From positions 1 to 64,000 of the forward strand of contig CAZIKN010000009.1 of assembly GCA_964539805.1 (NCBI GenBank): a DNA stretch of 64,000 nt, written 5' to 3'. Every line of letters begins with the position of its first letter. Position 1 is the stretch's first letter. A program made the translations under genes and the position numbers. Source of the DNA: M3007 sp964539805. GTDB taxonomy: Bacteria > Bacteroidota > Bacteroidia > Chitinophagales > Saprospiraceae. The notes beneath the pieces were generated by a model. It had not been told where the DNA came from. It saw only the letters and a list, made by a program, of their open reading frames with translations, and did not search any database. This document shows, piece after piece, positions 8,747-19,100 of this stretch.

Positions 8747-8813
8747 GAACCACACAAGGACACAAAAAACCCTAACGTGTACCCTTTGTGTCCTTTTGTG
8801 ACTTTTGTGGTTC
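8747..8813. repeat. Imperfect inverted repeat with CACAAAGGACACAAA-type arms
   Basis: GAACCACA (8747-8754) pairs with TGTGGTTC (8806-8813), and AAGGACACAAA (8756-8766) pairs with TTTGTGTCCTT (8785-8795), separated by a short bulge and an 18-base centre. From memory, similar arms occur in intergenic elements of many environmental bacteria; I cannot verify the family here. Confidence 0.6.
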
Positions 8814-8871
8814 AGTAATATGCTTCATTATCCTGTGTTGTAAACTTATACCTTTACTCCCGCTTTCTATT

Positions 8872-9696
8872 TTACTTTCCGGGATCGGGTTCGGGCTGAT
8901 CTTTTCGGGCCTTGATGGAATAGACCATGGGGATGATGTTCTCAAGGCCTTTTATGCGATAAAAGCCATCAGCCCCGCGCACGGTATTAGGGAAGCAGTC
9001 GTATGGCGAATAGGGGTATTCATTTAGAAATTCAATTTGCAATCCATTGTTTATCAGGCTATTGATAATTTTCGAAAGACTGTGGTTCCAGCTGTAATCC
9101 GTATATTGGATGTTCGCCTCCGTATCTGCATAAGTGCCTGTATTTTCACTTATGATGACATCACCGCCAGCGTAGGGATATTTGAATTGTTGCATCTGTT
9201 CATCCAGCATCCAGACCACAGGGTGAAAATCAGCGATATAAAATGTGCCTCCTGGCTTTAGAAAATGCGCTATTACGGCAGCCCAACGGTCAAGGTCCGG
9301 TAGCCAGCCAATGGTGCCATAAGAAGTAAAAACGATATCAAACTGGCCATCTAAATGGTCGGGCAAATCATATACATTGCAACACACAAAAGATGCGGGT
9401 ATGTTTTCAGACTCGGACAATTCTCTGGCAAAACGAATGGCCTGTTCCGAAAAATCACAACCTGTAACTCTGGCGCCACGGCAAGCCCAGGACAAGGTAT
9501 CCTGCCCAAAATGACATTGGAGATGAAGCAGGGTTTTGCCTTTTATTTCATGGTCTAATTCCTGGATTTCGATTGGCATAAGACTGTTTTTGTGCTTTCT
9601 CCAGCTTGCTACATCATAAAATGCAGTGTCTTTATGCGCATTGGTGCGCAGGTTCCAGGCATGGCGGTTAGCTTCAAAAAAATGATCGTAGGACAT
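8872..9696 (-). CDS. Class I SAM-dependent methyltransferase
   Basis: The 274-residue protein has a Rossmann-type methyltransferase core. Motif I appears as TLLHLQCHFGQDTLSWACRG near residues 55-74, followed by an acidic residue after the second strand (TGCDFSEQAI), then VCCNVYDLP and FDIVFTSYGTIGWLPD, and FLKPGGTFYIADFHP. This combination resembles the family of small-molecule methyltransferases found across Bacteroidota. The substrate cannot be told from the sequence. It has its own canonical promoter at 9771-9801. Confidence 0.9.
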   Translation of the reverse strand: MSYDHFFEANRHAWNLRTNAHKDTAFYDVASWRKHKNSLMPIEIQELDHEIKGKTLLHLQCHFGQDTLSWACRGARVTGCDFSEQAIRFARELSESENIPASFVCCNVYDLPDHLDGQFDIVFTSYGTIGWLPDLDRWAAVIAHFLKPGGTFYIADFHPVVWMLDEQMQQFKYPYAGGDVIISENTGTYADTEANIQYTDYSWNHSLSKIINSLINNGLQIEFLNEYPYSPYDCFPNTVRGADGFYRIKGLENIIPMVYSIKARKDQPEPDPGK

Positions 9697-9770
9697 GAGA
9701 AAATGTGATAATGAGTAAATGTGACTATATGCTCGAGGGGGTTCGCTGCAAATTGTGCTAATTGTCAGAT

Positions 9771-9801
9771 CAAAAATAGATAAAAATATATTGCGGCCAA
9801 A
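9771..9801 (-). promoter_or_regulatory. Bacteroidota-type promoter of the methyltransferase gene
   Basis: Read on the minus strand, TTTG (9801-9798), a 19-base spacer and TATTTTTG (9778-9771) match the -33/-7 consensus. The expected transcript start is near 9765, giving a leader of about 70 bases. Confidence 0.65.
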
Positions 9802-9855
9802 TGATTCTTAATCATTACTTTACACAAGCTTTACACCTACGGAAAATAGGTATTT

Positions 9856-9863
9856 TACCTTTG
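9856..9863 (+). promoter_or_regulatory. -7 element upstream of LpxH-like gene
   Basis: TACCTTTG fits the TAnnTTTG -7 element; no clear TTTG lies at the expected -33 distance. It sits 20 bases before the ATG at 9884, so the leader would be short. Confidence 0.5.
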
Positions 9864-9883
9864 CCACATAATTTTTTTAGCGA

Positions 9884-10744
9884 ATGAAACGCAAAGTAGA
9901 AATAGTTGTACTTTCTGATATACACCTTGGCACCTATGGATGCCATGCTGCTGAATTGAACAATTACCTCAAGAGCGTTAATCCGCGCACTTTGGTGCTT
10001 AATGGCGATATATTCGACATCTGGAACTTTAAAAAAAGTTATTTCCCAAAAGAGCATCTTGATGTGGTTAGGCGCATCATCAAATTAGCAGTAAATGGTA
10101 CAAAAGTTTACTACCTTACAGGCAACCATGATGATATGCTGCGTAAGTTTGGTGAATTTTCATTGGGTATTATACACCTGCGAAATAAGTTGCTTTTTCA
10201 GGTTGACGGTCAGAAACACTGGATTTTTCACGGTGATGTTTTTGACGCCAGTGTACATCGTGCGCGCTGGCTGGCGCAGTTGGGGGGCAAGGGATATGAT
10301 GTACTGATCCGTATCAATCGGATGATCAACGCGGGTCGTCGTATGTTGGGATGGGGCCCTGTCTCCTTTGCTGCCAAGGTAAAAAAAGGGGTAAAAGGGG
10401 CCGTCAAGTACATCAGCGACTTTGAAGATACGGCCATTCACATTGCAGCAGAACAAGGATATAACTATGTCATTTGTGGCCATATACACAAGCCCCAGAT
10501 CCGCACCGTGGATTTGCCCAATGGTGAAAAAGTTACTTACCTCAACAGCGGTGACTGGGTAGAGCACCTGACGGCTTTGGAATATGAAAATGGCAAATGG
10601 TCATTGTACCAGTATGATGAAGCAGATTACCTCACAGCCAACCCTCGCTTGCAGGTGAGAACAAAAGAGCAAAAAGTACCTGCTTTGAGCCGTGAAGAGG
10701 TAGTGCCGCAATGGAAAGGAATAGCTGCTTTTGAATCCGTGTAA
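9884..10744 (+). CDS. Calcineurin-like metallophosphoesterase, LpxH-like
   Basis: The 286-residue protein carries the full two-metal phosphoesterase set: SDIHLG (residues 11-16), NGDIFDIW, GNHDD, the histidine of FHGDVFD, and GHIHKPQ. The combination and length resemble UDP-2,3-diacylglucosamine pyrophosphatases (LpxH type), which release lipid X in lipid A synthesis on the inner membrane. A basic, amphipathic middle region (RINRMINAGRRMLGW and KVKKGVKGAVKYISDFE) could contact the membrane. The substrate is inferred from the family; a broader phosphoesterase role is possible. Confidence 0.85.
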   Translation: MKRKVEIVVLSDIHLGTYGCHAAELNNYLKSVNPRTLVLNGDIFDIWNFKKSYFPKEHLDVVRRIIKLAVNGTKVYYLTGNHDDMLRKFGEFSLGIIHLRNKLLFQVDGQKHWIFHGDVFDASVHRARWLAQLGGKGYDVLIRINRMINAGRRMLGWGPVSFAAKVKKGVKGAVKYISDFEDTAIHIAAEQGYNYVICGHIHKPQIRTVDLPNGEKVTYLNSGDWVEHLTALEYENGKWSLYQYDEADYLTANPRLQVRTKEQKVPALSREEVVPQWKGIAAFESV

Positions 10745-10850
10745 TTTATTGACTTAGCAAGATTTTATGGTGCGGCGGGGTGAAAAGGTTATATGCTCCG
10801 TCGTACCTTCTTTTTTTAGTGAGATACCTTTCAAGGCACAACACGTTCGC

Positions 10851-11486
10851 TCATGTTCTTCGCTTGCCTACAAAGACAAAATATTCCCATAAGCCACCAA
10901 ATGCTGACATTTTTTGAGTAAATATGGGATCAAATCGCTTATGCAACGCTTCGAACAAATGCCCATCCATTCTCACATGATTCATACCCATCCATTTTGA
11001 AAACCAAGCGTATGGCGTATAGTGAAAATCCACCACGGCTATACGGCCATTCTCTGCTAATTCCATTTGTGCCCGATCCAAAGCCTCCTCCCAGCCGGGG
11101 TTAAACATGGACAAGGCATAGGAACACAAGACCAGATCAGCGGGGGCATATAATTTGAAAGACCGTTCGGGAGTGTAAGGCTGTGATACCAACAGGGTAC
11201 GCTTCCCACATTCTTGAGTGGCCAACATTGCCCTGTGCAGCATGTGAGGCGATAGGTCAACTCCGACCAGTTTGGCGTTGGGAAACAGCTGGCACATTTG
11301 CCTTAAATTCCTCCCCGTGCCGCAGCCTACCTCTATGATCATGGCCTCATCCTGGGGCTGAATACCTATTTCAGGATGCCTCAATAGGGCGTCACGGCCA
11401 AAGAGAAACATCCAACGGGTCACATCATACAACATGGCATGATGCTTATAATACTGCTTGATTTCTTGCTGGTTGTGCTGTTCCAT
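10851..11486 (-). CDS. btaB: BtaB-like betaine lipid N-methyltransferase
   Basis: The 211-residue protein is a class I methyltransferase with motif I IIEVGCGTGRNLRQM (residues about 48-62), KLVGVDLSPHML, DLVLCSYALSMFNPGW and NGRIAVVDFHYTPYAWFSKWMGMNHVRMDGH. It partners the DUF3419 gene immediately upstream; the coding ends overlap by one base (TAATG). In known systems BtaB methylates diacylglyceryl-homoserine three times to give DGTS, a phosphorus-free betaine lipid. The assignment rests mainly on gene pairing and methyltransferase motifs. Confidence 0.85.
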   Translation of the reverse strand: MEQHNQQEIKQYYKHHAMLYDVTRWMFLFGRDALLRHPEIGIQPQDEAMIIEVGCGTGRNLRQMCQLFPNAKLVGVDLSPHMLHRAMLATQECGKRTLLVSQPYTPERSFKLYAPADLVLCSYALSMFNPGWEEALDRAQMELAENGRIAVVDFHYTPYAWFSKWMGMNHVRMDGHLFEALHKRFDPIFTQKMSAFGGLWEYFVFVGKRRT

Positions 11487-12652
11487 TATGCCTTATAAGT
11501 GCCTATAAGTGTACTGGCATAAGTGCCAACGCGATCCTTTTTTTGAATTTTTTGTGCCAAATTGTAATCAAAACATACTTTTTCCAGCACAAAATCAGGG
11601 ATAAAATCCACCTGAAAAGCTGCCGAGCGCAGGAGGATTTTGGCTCCTGGTGCCGCGTTTTCCAAGATCAATCGCCATTCATGCTCCAGTTCGGCGCGCT
11701 GGTGCGCGGCAAGCCAATCCTGATGATCCAAGAGGATAAAATGAGTATAATGGCCTGGCTGATGTTCCAAGAAATTGCTCAGGGTTTTCGTATGGGTTTG
11801 TATTCTTCCCATTCTTTTTTTCAGGTATTCAAAATTGTTTTTTTGGAGATAATTAGGGCTACAATCAGCACTGTACTGGCCAAGGAAGTAGAGCTTCCAA
11901 AAATAATTGTCCTTAAGTGGCAATTGGGTGAATACATACCTGAAACAATCCCGGATGTAACCACAGATACCATCAGAATAGCGCATGGCGGCCAAAGCCT
12001 GCTGGCTTTTGGGTACCCCAAGCATACTTTGTATAAAATGTTGTTTTACGAGCCAGCGAAAAAAGAGATTAAAAATGCTCGGTTCAAGTATCTCGTACTG
12101 GCGCTGCTGCACTTCGAGCGTCGGTGAATCAAAAAATTGATGAAGCCGATGTTGCAGCTTGGGTCGGCTTTTTAGCCATTGTCTGATGAGCCAAGCCACC
12201 GTACCACTACTGCCATGCCAATAAAAAGATGGCCTTGGCCCTTTACCGGAGAAATAACGATTGTTTTTTTTCCAATACTTTATGGCATACTCATCCTGAA
12301 GATGGGGTACCACTGCTTCCTGGTAGATGTCGCGGTAGTATTTAGACTGCCCTTTACCAAAAAATTCAAAAAGTGCTTCATGGTCACCACCTTGAAACAT
12401 GGCCTTTTTAAACTGCAACAGCGCATTTTGACGCGGATTTACATCCACACAATGGATTTGGGCCGGATCATCAAGCAAATAATCCAAGGCATTGCAGCCA
12501 GCACTGGTAAGCATGACCACCTGACTCTGGACATTGATATCCAACATTTCGCGATCACAGCGGGGGTCTTCCCAACAAGTATTGTACACCAGACTTCCCC
12601 CGTGTATTTGATTGAAAATTTTTTCAGCTATGCGTTTTTTATACATCTCCAA
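11486..12652 (-). CDS. btaA: BtaA-like SAM:diacylglycerol 3-amino-3-carboxypropyltransferase
   Basis: The 388-residue product belongs to the DUF3419/BtaA family. Features include IHGGSLVYNTCWEDPRCDREML near the N-terminus, VMLTSAGCNALDYLLDDPAQIHCVDVNPRQNALLQFKKA (SAM-binding region, residues about 45-85), the YFSGKGPRP-like loop, and LLDHQDWL plus ILLRSAAFQVDFIP at the C-terminus. BtaA moves the aminocarboxypropyl group of S-adenosylmethionine to diacylglycerol, the first step of betaine lipid synthesis, at the membrane. It is the first gene of a two-gene leftward operon with btaB. A methionine two codons later is an alternative start. Confidence 0.9.
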   Translation of the reverse strand: MEMYKKRIAEKIFNQIHGGSLVYNTCWEDPRCDREMLDINVQSQVVMLTSAGCNALDYLLDDPAQIHCVDVNPRQNALLQFKKAMFQGGDHEALFEFFGKGQSKYYRDIYQEAVVPHLQDEYAIKYWKKNNRYFSGKGPRPSFYWHGSSGTVAWLIRQWLKSRPKLQHRLHQFFDSPTLEVQQRQYEILEPSIFNLFFRWLVKQHFIQSMLGVPKSQQALAAMRYSDGICGYIRDCFRYVFTQLPLKDNYFWKLYFLGQYSADCSPNYLQKNNFEYLKKRMGRIQTHTKTLSNFLEHQPGHYTHFILLDHQDWLAAHQRAELEHEWRLILENAAPGAKILLRSAAFQVDFIPDFVLEKVCFDYNLAQKIQKKDRVGTYASTLIGTYKA

Positions 12653-12698
12653 TACGGCATTAAATATTTAATTATCAGCACCTTAAACATAAAAAGCG

Positions 12699-12730
12699 AC
12701 CCCATCGCTATTTTTCTGCTGCGATGGGGT
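12699..12730 (-). terminator. Terminator after the small acidic gene
   Basis: ACCCCATCGC (12699-12708) and GCGATGGGGT (12721-12730) form a perfect 10-bp stem. Read leftward it is followed by GCTTTTTATG, giving a U-tract. It separates the small acidic gene from btaA and supports that gene being real. Confidence 0.75.
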
Positions 12731-12749
12731 TGCCAGCAGCACCGATTAG

Positions 12750-12947
12750 TTACGCCTCTTCTTCTCCCTCTGCCTCTTCTTCCTCATCGCCGGGTTCGTC
12801 CGCCACTTCTACTTCCTCCTCCAGTTCAGTAATCCCCTCTTCAACGGGTGTTACTTCCTCTGCATCATCACCATCGTGCAAAAAGGTGGCGGATGCCACT
12901 TCTTGTTCTTCATTTGAAATTTCGAGCAGCGTGTCGTGGGTAAGCAT
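12750..12947 (-). CDS. Small highly acidic protein
   Basis: The 65-residue product is strongly acidic: after MLTHDTLLEISNEEQEVAS the rest is dominated by Glu and Asp, ending in a Glu-rich tail. No family is recognised. A leftward terminator follows its stop by about 20 bases, which argues for a genuine transcript. The opposite-strand reading of the same bases is a serine-rich frame with no other support. Low complexity makes similarity searches unreliable. Confidence 0.55.
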   Translation of the reverse strand: MLTHDTLLEISNEEQEVASATFLHDGDDAEEVTPVEEGITELEEEVEVADEPGDEEEEAEGEEEA

Positions 12948-13148
12948 GATCTTGAATTAAAAGGGTGAATAATTAAATTACAAGGTCAAAAGTCCTTTAG
13001 CAGGATTAACTAAGCATGTTTTGAGTATTAAGTATTAGTGAATTTTATGACAAATAATGGCCATCATGCGGCTTTAACATCAGACTTGACTTGTAATCGC
13101 CCAACTTGCGCTAACTTCGCCGCGTTTTTTTTACTAAAATGTAATTCC

Positions 13149-16100
13149 ATGTTATCTCGCTGTTTAAGAGCCGGTTATGTTCTTCCCGTTTTCTTTTTTT
13201 TGCTTTATCAAAAGGTGCTTTTTGCACAGGGCTGCCCAACGCTCAATAGCAATGCCACTTTGACATCCGCTGACTGCCAACCCAATGTCAGTCCCTGCAC
13301 CTTGTGTCCCAACGACCAATTTACCCTAAGCGCTACCGGCATGAAAGTGCTGCCCGGTGATAGTGTAAAATGGTATTACAGCACTACGCCCAATTTTAAC
13401 CCCAACAATGGCCAGGGTACTTATTTGGGATATTCGCCCATTACGGTACCTGCACCAAACTCCTGCAATCCGTGCCTATCCGTCATTGGCATTTTTGTGG
13501 ACGGATGTGGCGGTAGCGAACCCCAGGGAGAATTTGCCTTCCTTTGGTCAGGTGGCGGTTTTTTCTTGGATGACCTTACAGTGGATTACGCCACCCAGAA
13601 CAACAATGCGGATCCATTGAATGATGACATTGGGGGAGCGGGTACTTGTGGCTGGCAAATGCCCAGCCAGGCGGCATTAAACGCCATTCAGGATGATTGC
13701 CCGGGCACTACCATTGTACCCGTTGGGCCTGGCGGGGCTGTGCCGCCTACCTCTCCGGTCATATTCCTGAGCAGCGCAGGTTTTAACTTCAATTATAATT
13801 TTAACCCCTTGTGCCTGGTTTTTAATACCATATATGTGGTACAAAGCAATTGTAACCGCACCGTAGGAGCCTATTCCAATGGAACCTCAACGGGCTTGCG
13901 CAATACGGTTTGGGCTTTGGATTGTGGCTGTGAAGACAACTTGGAGTACAACTGTGGCAGTTTAGTTGGTGGTGATGGTGCCTTTGCAGCTAACACACCT
14001 ATCCCCGGCCTGATTATTTATGGCAATTCCGGGTGTATCAATTTCCCCAGTTTCCCACCGCCACCGGGTGGAAGCCCGCCACCTGTTACGATAGAGCCTT
14101 TTACAGCTACTGCCACACAGGATATGTGCAATCAAGGGCCTTTTTATGTTGTTGGAGTGTACAGTGATCTGCCTGCGGGGTGTGCCCAAACATTGACCAA
14201 TTATATGCAATTTGATGTAGATTGCCCCAATCCGACATTGGGAACCGGAGAAGTATGCGAATCTGTAACCAACTTTAATCTGGTGCCTTTACAGGATCCC
14301 AATGTTCCAAACGGAACTTGGAGCGGCCCCGGGGTAAACGGCAACACCTTTAATGCCAATGGCTTAAGCGGTGCCGTGCAAATTACCTTTACCCCAAGTA
14401 GCCCTTGCGGTATCCCGGCCAACACAACCATTACGGTCAATGAATCACCAACCGCAAGCCTTACTCCTGTGACGCAGGTTTGCGAAGGCGATGATGTGGA
14501 TTTGGAAATCTTTTTTACCGGTACTGGCCCCTGGAATTTTCAGGTGTTCAGGGGTGCCACCCAAATCGGGAATTTTACCAACCAAAATACCAATCCTTTT
14601 ATCCTGAATGTAAGCCCCCCTACCGGCACTTCAACTTATTCTGTTCAAAATGTATCAGATGCCAATTGCACTGGTACCGGATCATCTATCCAGGTGACCG
14701 TGGTTCCTGAGGTTGATGCCAACCTTACGCTAAGTGGTAATGCCACCATTTGCAAAGGGGAATCAGCAGAATTGACCATCAATTTCAATGGCGGCAATCC
14801 ACCGTTTGAATTTATATACACTTTAAATGGTGTCCCTCAAGGTCAGCAATCCACTAATGACAATCCGCACACCTTTAATACACCGACCCTTAACGCGGAC
14901 GCCTTCATTACCCTTATTTTTGTGGAATCAGGAGGATGTGAAGGCAATGCATCGGGAAATGTGTTTGTCAATGCCATTGATCCTCCGGAAGCTGAGCTGG
15001 AAGCAGGTACTCGTACAATATGCATCGGTCAGCGAGATACTCTGCTGATCAACTTTACGGGCGATGCGCCCTACTCCTTTGTATATCAGGAAAATGGCTT
15101 GGATCAACCCGCTATTTCCACATCTGATAACCCCTACGAACTGATCGTAGAGCCCGGCAACTCCGGCACATATATTTACGGCTTGGAATCTGTGGAAAAC
15201 AATTCCTGTAGCGGCCCGGTAAGTGGCCAATATGTACTAACAGTAAGCCCAGCACCTGAAGCAAACCTAACGGGAGATGCAAACACCTGTCCGGGACAAA
15301 GCACCAATTTAACCTTTACATTTAGTGGAGCTCCAGGCCCATACACAGTTGCATATACAGCCAACAACGTACCTCAAACCAACTTTACAACCAACAATAA
15401 TCCTGCAATATTAAGCGTAAGTCCAACATTAACAACTGTTTACAGTATAACCAGTGTTACTGCTCCGGGAGGCTGTACAGGCAGCTTTAACGGTGATGCA
15501 ACGGTCACGGTGGGTAGTACCTTTGATGCTACGATAACAGGGACTCAAACTATTTGCAACGGCCAGCAGGTCAATTTGACCTTTACTTTTACGGGTACTG
15601 GCCCATATACGGTTGATTACACCAGAAATGGTATTCCTCAACCACAATTTGTTGCCAATACGAGTCCGTTCACTTTGTCCGTGATACCACCCTTGGGAGT
15701 TAATTCCTATGTGTTGACCACCGTAGAAGCCAACGGTTGTAATGGCAACCTGAATGGCAATGCTATTGTCACCGTAAACCCTGGCCCGTCAGCCGTTTTA
15801 GAAACAGGAAATTCAAGCATCTGCCAAGGCCAAAAAGATACCCTGCTCGTTACCTTAAGCGGCGGTGGGCCTTACAATTTTACGCCAGAGATCAATGGCA
15901 TCGCTCAGCCTTCCATTACCACATCAACTTCTCCTTATCAGCTCATCCTGACACCTGCTGTCGGTAGCAATGTGGTAACCATAAGCAATGTAAATACCCC
16001 CGCCTGCCCTGGCGGTGGTACAACAAGCGGTATTTTTACCATTCAGGTCAATCCGATACCCAATACCACCCTCACAGGCGACCTTAGCATTTGTGCCGGA

Positions 16101-19100
16101 AGTACCGGTAAATTGATCTTCAATTTTACGGGTACTGGCCCATGGACGGCCAATTATACTGTTAATGGCCTTCCTCAAATGCCTTTGGTGACCATAAAAG
16201 ACCCGGATACTATAAGTGTAACCCCAAGTATTCCAACTACTTATATCTTGACACAGGTAAGTGCGGGCGGCTGTATCAGCACCCAACAAGATACCGTTGA
16301 AATGGCCGTTAGCCAAAACGCTTCCGCAAATTTGGAGACCAATGAAGTGGGGCTTTGTCAAGGAAACAAAGATACCATAAGCGTTACTTTTGGAGGAGGA
16401 GGCCCCTATAACTTTACCTATACCATTAATGGTGTTTTACAACCCGCCATCACAACACCTGGTCCAACTTATGACATCATACATACCCCAACGCTCACAC
16501 GGGATACCTTCCGTTTAGTTAGTGTCACTAGCCCGGGTTGCCCAGGAGGCAATGTTGCCGGACAATATATTTCCTTTGCAAAGCCGGTTCCAAACGTAAG
16601 TATGCCCAGTGTGAACACCACGCTCTGCGGAGCAGGCCCATTGCCGCTTGTGCTTACTTTTGGTGGTTCCCCCGCCCCTTGGACGCTCAATTACACGGCC
16701 AACAATGTAGCACAAACACCTTATACAACGAGCAAATCACCAGATACCCTTCTGGTTGATCCAGCCGTAACAACAACGTATGTACTTACATCTGTCAACG
16801 CAAACGGCTGCACTGGCACCGCAAGTGGTACTGCTGTGGTGACCGTAAAAGATACCCTGCGGGGAGTCATAACTGGGGGGGGACAAATTTGCCAGGGAGG
16901 TTCAGGAACTTATTTGGTGTTTACTTTTTCAGGACAACCCGGGCCTTACACCTACACCTATGAAACTGGTTTCGGGCCCACTCTCCAACAAATTACCCGT
17001 ACCACAACAAAAACGGTGGATTCTGTATTCATCAATCCTCCTACGGGTGGCATTTATCGCCTTACTGTGGTAAAAAACAATGAATGTACAGGTGTTGCCG
17101 AAGGAGCCGTAGTTGTTGGGGTTTTTGTCCCATCTAATGCAAAATTTGTAACCCCATCGGCTACATTTTGCGATTCTGCAGCAGTTAATCTTGAGATTGA
17201 TTTTAATGGAACCGCGCCATTTATTATATTTTACAACATTGACGGTGTGCCCCAGACTCCGGATACTACATCGGATGACCCTTATTTTATCCCTGTAAAA
17301 ACGTTTAAAACCACCACTTACACGCTAACAGGCATCCAATCGCCCGGATGCACAGGTAATGCTACGGGTTCGGTAACCCTAACGGTAAATTATACCCCAA
17401 AGGTCAGTAATGTCAAATTGCAATGTACCAATCAGGAAACGCAGTACAGCGTTAGCTTTGATGTGACGGGCATAGCACCTTATACCCTTGTGAGCGGTAC
17501 AGGCACCTTTACCGGAAATACCTTTACCAGTAATCTTCTGCCTGTTGGCTCCAATTATTTATTTGAAATCAAAGATGCCGCTAACTGTAACAGCGTTATC
17601 GTCAGCGGAGTAGGTATCTGTGGTTGCCAAACAGACGCGGGTACCATGGGACAGGATACTATTCATTTTTGTGAAGACGCCATTGCTACCGTAGGCTTAA
17701 CCATGGATTCTGTACTGGAAGCTGGCGACACCTTATTATATATATTGCATCGGGAAAAAGGAAATCCGCCTAACCCTATTATCGCCTGGAACAACATCCC
17801 TTCTTTTTCGATACAAGCGGGGATGAAACCGGATAGTGTTTATTACATATCGGCTATCGTTGGTGGCAAATTAAGCGGAAAAGTGGACCTTACAGATCCC
17901 TGCCTTTCCATTGCAGAAGGCACCCCAATTATTTTTCATGCCAAACCCAAAGCCAATTTGCTCCCATTGGACACGCTGGTTTGTCCCGGGGAAACCATTC
18001 AGGTGCAAATAGAACTGACAGGTAATCCACCGTTTACCATTCGCCCTGTTGAAAATGGCATACAACAACCCGCTTTAAGCAACATTAATGGCCTTTCATT
18101 GGCCTATATCATAAATCCGCTGACCAATACCATGATTGTGTTGGACAGTATTTCCGACAATTATTGCCCTACCGGAACCGTAAGCGGAAAACTGACCGCC
18201 AATGTGAGCACTTCGCCTAAAGCTATTGATATCAAAGCAAACTGCCGTTATCAGGATTTGACATACGTGGTCACGTTTAAAGTAAGTGGAGGGGTGAAGC
18301 CCTTCAAAATTACGGGCATGACCGGTACTTTTGTGGATAGCATATTTACAAGTACCCCCATTCCATTTGGAACAGATTACGATGGCCTGCTAACAGATGC
18401 TTTAAATTGTGGTGCAGATACCATAAAAGGAAAAAGCAATTGCCCTTGTATTACGGATGCTGGCGCTATGACCAGCTTGAATGTTCTGCGCGTTTGTGAA
18501 GGAGATACAGCCAAACTATCGCACCTGGGCAATCAAACCCTTGATGGCAATGATATTTTGATTTTTGTATTGCACACCTCTATGGATACTACATTGGGTA
18601 CTATTCTGGCCACTAATACAGTTCCAAATTTTGCCTTTATCCCCGGTGTAACCCTACCCGGCACAACATATTACATCTCGCCTTTGGCTGGTAATGCACT
18701 GGGAACCAATCAAGTAGATTTAGCCGACTCCTGTGTGGACGCATCAAGAGGCACACCTGTATTATGGATACCCAAACCAACCGCTATCATAAGCGGCAAT
18801 TATGACGTATGCCCGGGTGTACCTACACCCATACCCGTAAAACTAACAGGTACTCCGCCCTACACCCTGACCTACACCAACAACGGATCTCCGGTAACCG
18901 CTACCGCTCTGTCCAATAATTTTGGCATCTTGGCCAACCTACAGCAAACTACCACCTACATCTTGCAAAGCGTTAAAGATGCCAATGGCTGTGTGGGTAC
19001 TGTGAGCGGACAAGCCTTGGTCACCGTGCATCAGCCTCCAGATATTCAAAATGTCAAAATCAATTGCTCGCCCGATAATTTGAGCTATACATTAGAGTTT

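Larger units (their letters stand above)
8510..8871. other. Intergenic region with composite repeat element
   Basis: This 362-base gap holds no gene. It contains the second copy of the dispersed repeat (8644-8740), directly followed by an imperfect inverted repeat (8747-8813). The piece from 8510 to 8640 is AT-rich and contains the unmarked upstream region of the lipoprotein gene. Confidence 0.6.

Noticed and set aside
8644..8813. Remnant of a specific protein gene (for example GxxExxY-type) in the composite repeat
   Set aside because: No reading frame of useful length remains; the association of such arms with that family is only from memory.
12724..12960. Rightward serine-rich frame opposite the acidic gene
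   Set aside because: It is the antisense reading of a Glu-rich sequence, has no start context and no terminator, while the leftward frame has one.
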